A DNA stretch of 42,408 nt from Bradyrhizobium diazoefficiens (GCF_018129965.1 NZ_JAFCKW010000038.1:1-42408); one strand, 5' to 3'. Positions 1 to 8,333 are shown, counted from the stretch's first letter. The notes: generated from the sequence alone by a model not told the origin. Numbers and translations are program-made.

Positions 1-88
1 CAACCAACAGGCCGCTCGCGAGCGCGCTTGCAAATCGCGCCGTAGCGAGCGGGCGGCCGGCCCGTTACCCCATCTACAGACAGCGCAG

Positions 89-550
89 CTACGCCTGCCG
101 CCCCGCCAAGTTCCTCACCGCGACCCCATCGCGCTCCTCGATCAGCTCCGCGATCATCTGGCGGTGGCAGTGCGTATGGTCGCGCTCGTAGCAGAGCAGG
201 CACACGGGGCCCGCCTTCTTCACCAGGGCCGAGAGCTCGTCCATCTCCTCACGGGCCTGCGGCGTCTTCAGGTGCTTTGCGTAGATCTTTTCCAGCACCT
301 CGTATTGTCCGCTGCGCGCAGCGAGGCGGCCTTCCTTCGGCGTGCCGAGCGCGGCGAGATGCACATAGGCGATGCCGCGTTCGTCGAGTCCCGCAGCAAG
401 CTGCTTCTTGGAAAAGCCCGGCCGCCGCGATGACGTCACCGCGCGCACGTCGACCACGAGCTTGACGCCGGCCTGCTCCAGCTCATCCAGCACCGCCTTG
501 GGCGGCGTCTGCTCATAGCCGATGGTGAAGAGCTTCTTCGCCTTGGCCAT
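89..550 (-). CDS. DUF488 family protein
   Basis: A 153-residue protein of the DUF488 family, whose biochemical role is not established. Visible family marks are the N-terminal FTIGYE segment, an acidic-basic DVR motif at about residues 34-36, and the C-terminal cysteine/histidine cluster (Cys120, then Cys128-His129-Arg130). I start it at the ATG at 550, because AGGAGG lies four bases upstream; a TTG one codon earlier is also in frame. It follows the DUF72 gene by only a few bases, and its ribosome site overlaps that gene's stop region, so the two are very probably co-transcribed and translationally coupled. No membrane segment or signal peptide is seen. The conserved Cys/His residues suggest a catalytic or metal site, but this is inference. 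Confidence 0.88.
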   Translation of the reverse strand: MAKAKKLFTIGYEQTPPKAVLDELEQAGVKLVVDVRAVTSSRRPGFSKKQLAAGLDERGIAYVHLAALGTPKEGRLAARSGQYEVLEKIYAKHLKTPQAREEMDELSALVKKAGPVCLLCYERDHTHCHRQMIAELIEERDGVAVRNLAGRQA

Positions 551-559
551 CAAGCCTCC

Positions 560-1414
560 TCAGCTCACCCGCGCGATCAGTTCCATGGCGCCGTGCGGTG
601 CGCGCACCTTGCCCTCGTGTATGACATAGGCGAACACGTCGCGCGGCTCTTTCTTCGGCTTGGCCTTGTCGACCTTCGGCAGATCGTCGGGCTCGCCGCC
701 TCCCGCCCAGGCCTGAAGTCGCTCCGCCCAGGCGTCCAATTGTTTCGGCGGATAGCAGGTCTTGATCTCGTCATTGCCCTTTTGCAGGCGCGCATAGACG
801 AAGTCGCTGGCGACGTCGGCGATGGCGGGATATTTGCCGTGCTCGGCGAACACGACGGGGGTCTCGAACTGCCGGATCAATGCAATGAAGTCGGGCGTGC
901 AGAAGCTGTCGTGGCGGACCTCGACGACATGGCGCAGCGTGCGCCCCTCGAGCTTGCGTGGCAACAGCTCCAGGAACTTGCCGAAATCGGCGCCGTCGAA
1001 CTTCTTGGTCGGCGCGAACTGCCACAGCACTGGCCCGAGCCGGTCGCCGAGTTCCAGCACGCCGGAATCGTAGAACCGCTTGATGGAATCGCCGGCCTCG
1101 CCGAGCACGCGGCGGTTGGTGGCAAAGCGCGGACCCTTCAGCGAGAACACGAATCCATCCGGCACCTCGCTCGCCCATTTGCGAAAGCTCTCCGGTTTCT
1201 GCGAGCCGTAATAGGTGCCGTTGATCTCGATCGAGGTCAGCTTCGAGGCCGCATAGGACAGCTCCTTGGCCTGCGTCAGCTTCTCCGGATAGAACACGCC
1301 GCGCCAGGGCTCGAAGGTCCAGCCGCCGACGCCGATGAAGATGTTGCCGGATTTTTTGGACGCGGTTTTTGCTTTGGCCACGGAGGTTCTCGCATCGTCG
1401 GGGAGGGACTTCAT
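560..1414 (-). CDS. DUF72 family protein
   Basis: A 284-residue DUF72 protein, a TIM-barrel-like family of unknown activity. Family signatures run in order: the GVGGWTFEPWRGVFYP block (residues about 27-42), EINGTYY, FRKWASEVPDGFVFSLKGPRF, and the LGPVLWQFAP strand. The first 25 residues are a basic, Ala/Lys-rich extension that could be a poorly conserved leader. The ATG at 1414 is preferred; a TTG at 1423 is in frame, and neither has a strong ribosome site. The gene lies directly upstream of the DUF488 gene on the same strand, a pairing that suggests a shared function. No catalytic residue can be named from sequence alone. Confidence 0.88.
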   Translation of the reverse strand: MKSLPDDARTSVAKAKTASKKSGNIFIGVGGWTFEPWRGVFYPEKLTQAKELSYAASKLTSIEINGTYYGSQKPESFRKWASEVPDGFVFSLKGPRFATNRRVLGEAGDSIKRFYDSGVLELGDRLGPVLWQFAPTKKFDGADFGKFLELLPRKLEGRTLRHVVEVRHDSFCTPDFIALIRQFETPVVFAEHGKYPAIADVASDFVYARLQKGNDEIKTCYPPKQLDAWAERLQAWAGGGEPDDLPKVDKAKPKKEPRDVFAYVIHEGKVRAPHGAMELIARVS

Positions 1415-1494
1415 CCTAGTCAAACGAGTTGTGATTGGCCAGTTGCCGCGTCCCGTCTAAGCTCGCGACCGGATCTGCGATAACGGAGAACAAG

Positions 1495-1880
1495 ATGCGG
1501 ATGCTGATGCTGGGAGCTGCGCTCGTCATGATGACATCTGCTGCCATGATACCCGCCGTCATGGCCGATGATGACGACGACGCGAAGGGGGCGCAGAAGC
1601 TCGCCCTGCAGGGCCGCGACGATTTTACTGGCATTGCCTGGCGCGGGAATATTCGCGCGACAGCAATCAGGGTCTTTCGGATCAGGATTTTGGCCGCTCG
1701 GTGGCCGCCGCCTGTCCGTCGGAGCGGCAATATTACCGGGTCGCCTTGCTCGACTATCTCACCACGCAATATCCGGCCATCGATGCCGGCGCCCATCTCG
1801 CGACCGCGAACAGGGCGGTGGAGGCGGCGCAGAAGGATATCGTGACGGCCTTCGTCAAGCACCGTGCGCCGGCGAAATAG
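1495..1880 (+). pseudogene. Frameshifted small exported protein
   Basis: Two reading frames together make one coherent protein of about 128 residues. The first frame starts at the ATG at 1495 and encodes a signal peptide (MRMLMLGAAL...AVMA) followed by an Asp-rich start and a helical segment ending near GRDDF. From about 1623 the next frame continues sensibly (YWHCLAREYSRDSNQ, then QYYRVALLDYLTTQYPAIDAG, ending FVKHRAPAK) to the TAG at 1878-1880, while the original frame turns into Arg/Pro-rich nonsense. The switch lies at the TTTT run at 1623-1626; one missing T would explain it. No start codon exists in the second frame. This is either a real inactivating indel or a sequencing error in a homopolymer. 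I do not recognise the family. Confidence 0.6.
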
Positions 1881-1999
1881 CGAATGGCGAGCAGCCAACG
1901 GGGCTGGCAAGGCAGCCTCCGCCCTTGGCGATTCGCCCCCTTCCGGCCCTGCGCTCTTCCATGATATCACCGTGGTATCTGCAACAGGGATGGGCTTTC

Positions 2000-2200
2000 A
2001 TGTCGTCTGAGTCGGTGGGTGGCATTTTGGGCGCGATCGTCGCGGTCTTCGTGCTTGCGGTCGCCTTCGCCTTCGGGCCCATCGGCCAGTACGGCAAGCC
2101 GCCGAAGCCGGTCAAAGTCGAGCCAGCGCCTGTTGCGGCGCCGGTGGCCCCGGCCGCGCCCGCACCACGCGGTCCGGTGATCAAGGAAGTCCCGAACTAA
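2000..2200 (+). CDS. Small Pro/Ala-rich membrane protein
   Basis: A 66-residue hypothetical protein. After a short N-terminus (MSSESVGG), one hydrophobic segment at about residues 9-26 can cross the membrane. It is followed by a Lys/Pro then Pro/Ala/Val-rich tail (residues about 33-58), which is probably extended and exposed outside the membrane. The frame is open far upstream, but the upstream part is an out-of-frame reading of the preceding gene, so the ATG at 2000 next to the membrane segment is the sensible start. Its ribosome site is not obvious. I do not recognise a family; such short single-pass proteins are common and often lineage-specific. Confidence 0.55.
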   Translation: MSSESVGGILGAIVAVFVLAVAFAFGPIGQYGKPPKPVKVEPAPVAAPVAPAAPAPRGPVIKEVPN

Positions 2201-2463
2201 GGGCGCGGCCCCCAAAACGGTGCTTTGGCCCCCTTGAAAAGCGGTTTGGTCGTCCCCATCTGGCTATCAACGGCGACGTTGAGCGGAAAACTCCGGCGCC
2301 GGAACGACCTTGGAATAGCATGGGCTCGCGCCGGATGTACGCGCGGTCCGCCGTTCCGGGGTCGTTGGCATTTTGGCCCCCCTCTGGGCCGTTCCCCCCG
2401 GAAATCCCGGCTTCGTATCGCAGAACTTGGCAGCGCAGGACGCGGCGGATATACGCTGCCGTC

Positions 2464-3609
2464 ATGAATGAAGCGATCATCACGGGCTCCGACCACCCGG
2501 CCCAGGCCCAGCAGGCGTCTTTGCCGTCGCCGCAATTGTCGGTTGTCGTGCCGACCTTCAACGAGCGCGACAACGTCACGGTGCTGTACCGGCGGCTGGA
2601 GGCGGTGCTTGCCGGCATCGCCTGGGAAGTGGTGTTCGTCGACGACAATTCGCCTGATGGCACCTGGGACGTGGTGCGCGGCCTGGCGCAGCGTGACAGC
2701 CGCGTGCGCTGTGTCCGCCGCATCGGCCGCCGCGGCCTGTCGGGCGCCTGCATCGAGGGAATTCTGGCCTCCAGCGCGCCCTATGCGGCCGTGATCGACG
2801 CCGACCTCCAGCATGACGAGACGCAACTGCCGAAGATGCTGTCGCTGCTCGCGAGCGGGCAGGCCGAGTTGGTGGTCGGCAGCCGCTACATCGAGGGCTA
2901 CAAGAGCGAAGGTTTCAACAAGCAGCGCGCCGGCGCCAGCGCGCTCGCGACCGAACTTGCCAGGAAGGTGTTGCGGGTCGAGATCGCCGATCCCATGAGC
3001 GGCTTCTTCATGGTTCGCCGCGATCGTTTCGAGCAACTGGCGCCGAAATTGTCGGTGCACGGATTCAAGATCCTGCTCGATCTCGTCGCCAGTGCGAACG
3101 GCAGCTTGCGCGCCGTCGAAATTCCCTACACGTTCGGTGCGCGACAGCACGGCGAGAGCAAGCTCGACTCCATGGTCGCGCTGGATTTTCTCGGTCTGGT
3201 GCTGGCCAAGTTCACCAACGATGCGGTGTCGCTGCGCTTCATCCTGTTCGCGATGGTCGGCGGCATCGGCCTCGTGGTGCATCTCACCACGCTGTTCATC
3301 GCGCTTCAGCTGTTCAACGCGCCGTTCGCGGAGGCGCAGGCCGCCGGCGCCATCGTCGCGATGACCAGCAATTTCGTCCTCAATAACTTCCTGACCTATC
3401 GCGACCAGCGGTTGAAGGGCTTTTCGCTGTTGCGCGGCCTGATCGCGTTCTACATCGTGTGCAGCGTCGGCCTGCTCGCCAATGTCGGCGTCGCGTTCTC
3501 GGTCTACGACCAGGAGCCGATCTGGTGGCTTGCCGGCATGGCCGGTGCGCTGATGGGCGTGGTGTGGAACTACGCGATGTCCGGCCTGTTCGTCTGGCGC
3601 AAGAAATAG
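2464..3609 (+). CDS. GT2 glycosyltransferase fused to GtrA domain
   Basis: A 381-residue two-domain protein. The N-terminal part is a family 2 glycosyltransferase of the dolichol/polyprenol-phosphate sugar synthase type: VVVPTFNERDNV, VFVDDNSPDGT, and the metal-binding DADLQHD at about residue 114. It ends with the DPMSGFFMVRR and GESK motifs. The last 130 residues form about four hydrophobic segments with the GtrA signature (FVLNNFLTYRDQ). Such fusions make and probably flip a polyprenyl-phosphate sugar donor. The start at 2464 puts the protein just before the GT2 fold; the open frame further upstream lacks coding character. Only six bases separate it from the following GT39-like gene, which would be the enzyme using the lipid-linked sugar. 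The target of glycosylation is unknown. Confidence 0.9.
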   Translation: MNEAIITGSDHPAQAQQASLPSPQLSVVVPTFNERDNVTVLYRRLEAVLAGIAWEVVFVDDNSPDGTWDVVRGLAQRDSRVRCVRRIGRRGLSGACIEGILASSAPYAAVIDADLQHDETQLPKMLSLLASGQAELVVGSRYIEGYKSEGFNKQRAGASALATELARKVLRVEIADPMSGFFMVRRDRFEQLAPKLSVHGFKILLDLVASANGSLRAVEIPYTFGARQHGESKLDSMVALDFLGLVLAKFTNDAVSLRFILFAMVGGIGLVVHLTTLFIALQLFNAPFAEAQAAGAIVAMTSNFVLNNFLTYRDQRLKGFSLLRGLIAFYIVCSVGLLANVGVAFSVYDQEPIWWLAGMAGALMGVVWNYAMSGLFVWRKK

Positions 3610-3615
3610 TGCGGC

Positions 3616-5118
3616 ATGGGTGGGGCTGACGCGCGGATCGTCCGCAATGCCGCGCTGTTGATCCTTGCGCTGGTGGCCCTGCGGCTCGTCGCGGCCGCGG
3701 TCACGCCTGTGACCTTCGACGAAGCCTATTACTGGCTGTGGTCGAAGCATCTGGCGGGCGGGTACTACGACCATCCGCCGATGGTCGCCTATGTGATCCG
3801 CGCCGGCACCATGATGGCGGGCGATACCGGGTTCGGCGTACGCGTGTTTTCGATCCTGCTCGCGCTGCCGATGAGCTACGCGATCTATCGCGCCGCCGCG
3901 ATCCTGTTCGGCGGCGTGCGCGTGGCGGCGACCAGCGCGATCCTGCTCAATGTCACGATGATGGCTTCGGTCGGCACGCTGATCGTGACGCCGGATGCGC
4001 CGCTGCTCGTGGCTTCCAGCTTCGTGCTGTTTTTCCTCGCCAAGGTGCTGGACACCGGCCGTGGCGCCTGGTGGCTCGCGGCCGGCGCGGCGGTCGGGGC
4101 GGCGCTGCTGTCGAAATACACCGCGATGTTCTTCGGGCCGGCGATCCTGATCTGGCTTGCGGCCGTGCCGAAGCTGCGGCGCTGGTTCCTCTCGCCCTGG
4201 CCGTATCTCGGCGGGCTCGTGGCGCTGGCGGTGTTCTCGCCGGTGATCCTGTGGAACTGGGATCATCAATGGGTCTCGTTCGCAAAGCAGCTCGGGCGCG
4301 CGAAGATCGAGGATTTCCGCCCGGTCTTCATTGCCGAGCTGATCCCGACCCAGATCGCGTTTGCGACGCCGCTGGTCTTCATCCTTGGCGCGATGGGGCT
4401 GCACGCGCTGACCTGGCGCCGGGCGGGCGCGCTGGCCTCGCGCGTCCTGATCGAGACGATGTTCTGGACCATCGTCGCCTATTTCATCTGGCATTCGCTG
4501 CATGCCCGCGTCGAGGCCAACTGGTTCGCGCCGGTCTACCCGCCCTTCGTCGTCGCCGCAGCGGCGGCGGCAAGCCTCGTGCAGTGGGAGCCGCGTGCGC
4601 GGCGCCTCGCTGATTTTTGCCTGCGCTGGGCTGCGCCCGCGGGCATCGCGATGTTTGCAGCGTTGATCGTGCAGGCCAACACGGGCTGGCTGTCGGGATA
4701 TCGCCGCGATGCGACCGTGCGCAGCGTCGGTGTCGGCTGGCGCGAGCTTGCCGCGGAGATCGAAGCCGTGCGCGCCCGCACCGGTGCGACCTGCGTTCTT
4801 GCGCCTGACTACGGCACGACCGGCTGGCTCGCCTTTTATCTGCCGCGCGGCACCTGCGTTGTGCAGCAGAACCAGCGCATTCGCTGGGTCAACATGCCCG
4901 AGCCCGATCAGAGGCTGCTCGCCGGCAAGCTGCTCTATGTCGACGAGCTCCGTCCGGACGGCAATCCGTTCCTCGGGGATCTCTTTGCGCAGGTGACCCA
5001 GGTGGCGCAATTGCAGCGCAGGCGCGGCCCGCTCGTGATCGAGACTTACGGCATCGATCTGCTCGAAGGCGCCAAAGGCGACGTGCTGGACCGCTCGCCG
5101 CCGCCGGAAGCAAGGTAG
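3616..5118 (+). CDS. GT39/ArnT-like membrane glycosyltransferase
   Basis: A 500-residue integral membrane protein with roughly ten hydrophobic segments in the first 360 residues and a soluble C-terminal domain. The first periplasmic loop carries the acidic motif TFDEAYYWLWSKHLAGGYYDHPP (Asp-Glu near residue 35), the catalytic region of the PMT_2/ArnT/RgtA-like glycosyltransferases that move a sugar from a polyprenyl phosphate to a lipid, glycan or protein. It follows the GT2-GtrA gene by six bases, so the pair plausibly forms an operon in which the first enzyme makes the donor and this one transfers it. The acceptor cannot be told from sequence; lipid A/LPS core or a hopanoid-type lipid are possibilities, not conclusions. 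Confidence 0.87.
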   Translation: MGGADARIVRNAALLILALVALRLVAAAVTPVTFDEAYYWLWSKHLAGGYYDHPPMVAYVIRAGTMMAGDTGFGVRVFSILLALPMSYAIYRAAAILFGGVRVAATSAILLNVTMMASVGTLIVTPDAPLLVASSFVLFFLAKVLDTGRGAWWLAAGAAVGAALLSKYTAMFFGPAILIWLAAVPKLRRWFLSPWPYLGGLVALAVFSPVILWNWDHQWVSFAKQLGRAKIEDFRPVFIAELIPTQIAFATPLVFILGAMGLHALTWRRAGALASRVLIETMFWTIVAYFIWHSLHARVEANWFAPVYPPFVVAAAAAASLVQWEPRARRLADFCLRWAAPAGIAMFAALIVQANTGWLSGYRRDATVRSVGVGWRELAAEIEAVRARTGATCVLAPDYGTTGWLAFYLPRGTCVVQQNQRIRWVNMPEPDQRLLAGKLLYVDELRPDGNPFLGDLFAQVTQVAQLQRRRGPLVIETYGIDLLEGAKGDVLDRSPPPEAR

Positions 5119-5358
5119 TTGGCGGCGCGAAGCCCTTGCGCACCAGCCTCGCGCAATGTTTCGCCGCTAGGCTCAGGCGGCATCAAAGACCACGAAAAGG
5201 ACTTGGTTGGATGGCCTTAAGACGGGGCTCGCGCACGTCTGCCGAGCGAACCGGCCAGCCCGAGAATTATGGTTAATAGATGCGCTTAAGCTCGTAATTC
5301 CGCGGAAGTTTTCTCGAAATGGGACAGCGAAATCACGCTGCCTCACATCTGCCAAAAC
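5119..5358. other. Intergenic, no gene seen
   Basis: This stretch lies between the GT39-like gene and the CtrA-like box upstream of the DUF2778 gene. It is richer in A/T than its neighbours, especially from about 5265, as expected for promoter DNA. It contains TTAA words at about 5273 and 5285 (the two separated by nine bases, not the seven of a CtrA full site). I see no terminator hairpin with a T-tract, no RNA gene and no credible coding frame. Confidence 0.5.
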
Positions 5359-5374
5359 TTAATCCGCATTTAAC
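5359..5374 (+). promoter_or_regulatory. CtrA-type binding site
   Basis: The sequence TTAATCCGCATTTAAC is a perfect match to the alphaproteobacterial CtrA consensus TTAA-N7-TTAAC. It lies 110 bases upstream of the ATG of the DUF2778 gene, in an A/T-rich intergenic region, which is where a CtrA-controlled promoter would be. More TTAA half-sites are nearby (5273, 5285, 5385). Binding itself is inference. Confidence 0.6.
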
Positions 5375-5483
5375 TAAAAGTCGCCTTAATGACGCTCCGG
5401 CCCTCTGCGAAACGCTGTTCCCGGAACGTGACCAGCGGCACTTCGAAGGGGGATTGAGTGATACCGTCCTGGACGCAAGGCGT

Positions 5484-6656
5484 ATGAGTAAGAGTATCGC
5501 TGCGCAAAGCAACGCGGCACGGAAGTCCAAGGAATTCTCGAAGAATTCTCTGCGGAAGCCTTCCCGGAACATGACCACGACCAATTGGCTCGGCGCTGCG
5601 GCGATCGGCTGCGTCGTGATCGGCTCCGGTTGGACCGTCTACAGCAACGTCTTTGGCGCCAGCGTCTATCCGACCGTCGGCAGCATCGGCTACGACGAGC
5701 CCGTGATCAAGCGTGCCCCCAAGGTCGCGCTGCGCGAGGCGGGCGACGCCATCAAGGAAGCCTTTGCACTGTTGCCGGATCGCCTGCAGGTCGCAGCGCC
5801 GATCTCGCGCGAGATGTTCAACGAGCGCTTTGCCGCCGCCGCGACCCAGGGCGTGGAATCGAATGCGGCGAGCGCCGCGCCCGCAACTCAAATGGCCGTC
5901 GCCAAGGACGCCCCGAAGCAGGGCGTGATCGCGAAGGTCGCGGAGGCCTTGAAGCCGGCGGCACCGGCCAAGGTTGCCGATGCCGCCAAGGTTGCGGACA
6001 AGGCCAAGCGCGCCGACGCATCTGTGCAATTGGCGTCTGCCGACCCGGCCGAGATCCTGCCGGCGCCCGAAGCCAAGCCGAAATCATTCGCCGATCGTGC
6101 CAAGGCCGCGGTGATGTCGATCACCGGTCCGAAGCCGTCGATGGTGGAGAAGCTCTGGGGCAAGCGCGAGCCGTCCGGCGGATTGCTCGCTTACGCGTCC
6201 GCCGACGCCAGCGTGACCGCTTCGATCGCACCGCGCGAGCAGAATCCCATGCTCGGCGGTTCGGCGCCCTATGAGCGCGACACTGCCGTTTACGACATCT
6301 CGGCCAAGACGGTTTACCTGCCCGACGGCACCAAGCTCGAGGCGCATTCCGGCCTCGGCTCTAATCTCGACGATCCGCGCTCGTCGAAGGTGCGCATGCG
6401 CGGCGTGACGCCGCCGCACATCTACACGCTGAAGCCGCGCGAGGCCCTGTTCCACGGCGTGCCTGCGCTGCGCCTCACCCCGATCGGCGGCGAGAGCGCG
6501 ATCTACGGCCGGGACGGCCTGCTCGCGCACACCTTCATGCTCGGGCCGAACGGCGATTCCAACGGCTGCGTGTCGTTCAAGGACTATTACGCGTTCCTCG
6601 ACGCCTACAAGAACAAGGGCATCCGCAAGCTCGCGGTGCTGGCGCGGGTGGATTGA
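5484..6656 (+). CDS. Membrane-anchored DUF2778 (L,D-transpeptidase-like) protein
   Basis: A 390-residue protein with three parts: a basic cytoplasmic tail and one membrane segment (about residues 34-52), a long Ala/Lys/Glu-rich linker (about 75-270), and a C-terminal DUF2778 domain. This domain family includes Tlde1-type enzymes that cut or exchange peptidoglycan cross-links by an L,D-transpeptidase-like mechanism. The expected active-site pair is visible as His349 (in LLAHTFML) and Cys362 (in SNGCVSF). The ATG at 5484 has AAGG six bases upstream; the frame is open to 5319 but that part lacks coding character. It stands alone between a CtrA-type box and a strong terminator. Because it has a membrane anchor and no visible secretion partner, a housekeeping cell-wall role is more likely than a type VI toxin role. 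Confidence 0.82.
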   Translation: MSKSIAAQSNAARKSKEFSKNSLRKPSRNMTTTNWLGAAAIGCVVIGSGWTVYSNVFGASVYPTVGSIGYDEPVIKRAPKVALREAGDAIKEAFALLPDRLQVAAPISREMFNERFAAAATQGVESNAASAAPATQMAVAKDAPKQGVIAKVAEALKPAAPAKVADAAKVADKAKRADASVQLASADPAEILPAPEAKPKSFADRAKAAVMSITGPKPSMVEKLWGKREPSGGLLAYASADASVTASIAPREQNPMLGGSAPYERDTAVYDISAKTVYLPDGTKLEAHSGLGSNLDDPRSSKVRMRGVTPPHIYTLKPREALFHGVPALRLTPIGGESAIYGRDGLLAHTFMLGPNGDSNGCVSFKDYYAFLDAYKNKGIRKLAVLARVD

Positions 6657-6679
6657 TCCCGGCGCATTCTCGATGATGC

Positions 6680-6706
6680 AAAAGGGCCGCTCGCAGCGGC
6701 CCTTTT
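6680..6706 (+). terminator. Rho-independent terminator
   Basis: A perfect 12-base-pair stem (6680-6691 with 6695-6706) closes a three-base CGC loop and ends in TTTT followed by CTTG. It starts 24 bases after the DUF2778 stop codon. Because the stem begins with AAAA it can also end transcription of the caspase-like gene from the other strand, which stops at 6778. Confidence 0.88.
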
Positions 6707-6777
6707 CTTGTCCGTCGCTGGAAGTGCTCGGGTTGCCCAGCGCTAACCGCTGCGGCGACGCGATTGACATCGCAAGA

Positions 6778-8166
6778 TCAGCGTTTGACGAAAACCAGGC
6801 TGCAGGGGCGCGCCTCGTTGCGCTTGCCGCTGCCGCGGGTGCGCTCGAACTGGGCATCCACCGTGAAGGCGTAGGGCGTGCCTGGCGGCACGTTTCCAAG
6901 CGTATAGCCGCTCCCGCCCGTGGTGCCGCGCGCGCTCAAGGTCGTCTTGCCGTCCGCCGGAATCTGGCCGTCGATCTCCAGCCGGTTGACGCCGCTCGGG
7001 CCCTGGGCCTCGGCATGGAACACGCCGTTTGCAACGGTCGCGGTCATCGGTCGGGTGAAGCCCTGCGCCTTGCCGCTCGGCTGGCAGTTCAGCGTCACGT
7101 CCCACGTGCCGTCGTAATCCGGGCTGCCGTTGGTGCGTGGGGGCGTGGCCGGCGCCAGCGCGGTCTTCTGCTTCATGCTGTCGATCCTCGCCCGGGCGAG
7201 GCCTGCAAAGTTGCAGGTGGAGAAGCGGGCAAGATCATCTTCGAAGCCGCCCAGGGTGCCGATGCTCTCGGCGGCCTTCCAGTGCGCCTCGGCGGAGGCG
7301 CAGGGATCCGCACGTGGCGCCGCCTGCGGGGCCGTCGGCGCCACCGTAACCGACACCGGCCCGTTCAGATAGAACTTGCCGATGATCGACAGTGACAGCT
7401 CCGGCAGCTGGGTCTTGCCGCTCGCATCATAGACGTCGCTGCTGATGTCACGGAAGACGTCGCCGATTTCCTGCGGCTCTTCGATGTGCTTGAGGAACGC
7501 CGTCGTATAGGGGCTGTTGCGGCCGTTGCCATCTGCCGCGGTCTGGCCTGATTGCGTCGAGAACGACACGATGGTACCGCGCGGCGCCTCGACTTTCGAC
7601 AAGCCCCGTCCGATCGAGACGGCGCGCGTCGAGCCGGCGGAGCGCTTGAGGTTTTCAGCCAGCGGATTGTCGCGGCAGGAATCCAGCACGAGGATACGCA
7701 GGTTCTTGGCCTGCTGCAGGTCGTTCACGATGTCGTCCACGCGCACGAAGCGCTTCAGGTCCGCTTCATCCGTTAGCACGGCGTCGACGGGCATCAGGTA
7801 GTTCACGCCATTGTACTGCATCGCATGGCCGCTGTAGTAGAACATGGCCACATCAGCCCGGCTCGCGGCGCGCGCGAAGCGGATGGTCAGGTCCTGCATG
7901 TCGGCCTGGCGCAGGTCGATGCCCTGAAAGACCTCGAAGCCACTGCGCTTGAGCGAGGCTGCGACGTCCTCGGCATCGTGCGACGGATTGGGAAGCTGCG
8001 CCGTCGAGACATAGGCGCCGTTGCCGATCACCAGCGCGACCCGCGTCTCCGCCGCTGCGGGCGCAATACTGAGCCAACAGGCGAGGAGGGCCAGAAGCAA
8101 ACCGTGGAAGAATCCAGCCAAGGAACCAGACAAGTGAAATCTTGAAAGCGCGCGCATCAAAGCCAT
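6778..8166 (-). CDS. Exported caspase-family (C14) peptidase
   Basis: A 462-residue protein beginning with a basic tail and a hydrophobic signal segment (about residues 20-39, ending APAAAE). The caspase-like p20 domain follows at once: VALVIGNGAY at 43-52, the catalytic His114 in FYYSGHAMQ, and Cys164 in LVLDSCRDNP; both catalytic residues are present. It ends around residue 280. The remaining 180 residues are a Pro/Ala linker, a stretch with two Cys (PCASAEAHW and FSTCNFAGLAR), and a C-terminal beta-rich region beginning with YDGTWDVTLNCQPS. Proteins of this kind are common and multi-copy in Bradyrhizobium-like genomes; their substrates are largely unknown. Export to the periplasm is inferred from the leader. 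It stands alone, with no visible immunity or death-pathway partner. Confidence 0.88.
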   Translation of the reverse strand: MALMRALSRFHLSGSLAGFFHGLLLALLACWLSIAPAAAETRVALVIGNGAYVSTAQLPNPSHDAEDVAASLKRSGFEVFQGIDLRQADMQDLTIRFARAASRADVAMFYYSGHAMQYNGVNYLMPVDAVLTDEADLKRFVRVDDIVNDLQQAKNLRILVLDSCRDNPLAENLKRSAGSTRAVSIGRGLSKVEAPRGTIVSFSTQSGQTAADGNGRNSPYTTAFLKHIEEPQEIGDVFRDISSDVYDASGKTQLPELSLSIIGKFYLNGPVSVTVAPTAPQAAPRADPCASAEAHWKAAESIGTLGGFEDDLARFSTCNFAGLARARIDSMKQKTALAPATPPRTNGSPDYDGTWDVTLNCQPSGKAQGFTRPMTATVANGVFHAEAQGPSGVNRLEIDGQIPADGKTTLSARGTTGGSGYTLGNVPPGTPYAFTVDAQFERTRGSGKRNEARPCSLVFVKR

Positions 8167-8333
8167 CCGAGGAAATATGAAGAATATTCCCTCAGATTAA
8201 CCGATGCCGCGCCGGCATCAATGCCCTCGCGATGGAACCTTCAAACTGTGTGGCCTTGGCATCCTGTCACGCCGGGCTTGCCGCCACGGTTTTGGGCAAC
8301 GCCATCTCGGTCGCGATCACCTTCCGCACTCCG

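Noticed and set aside
1568..1999. Upstream extension of the small membrane protein gene
   Set aside because: The frame reads the frameshifted gene out of phase (Arg/Gly-rich) and the true start is next to the membrane segment at 2000.
2197..5010. A very long open frame (937 codons) on the minus strand
   Set aside because: It lies opposite the two glycosyltransferase genes and has the His/Arg/Asp/Gly-rich makeup of a shadow frame in GC-rich DNA; no domain is visible and the plus-strand genes have clear family motifs.
5273..5288. Second CtrA site
   Set aside because: Two TTAA words are nine bases apart, not seven, so this does not meet the full consensus.
5484..6656. DUF2778 protein as a type VI secretion toxin
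   Set aside because: It has its own membrane anchor, stands alone, and has no immunity gene or VgrG/PAAR neighbour, so a housekeeping role is preferred.
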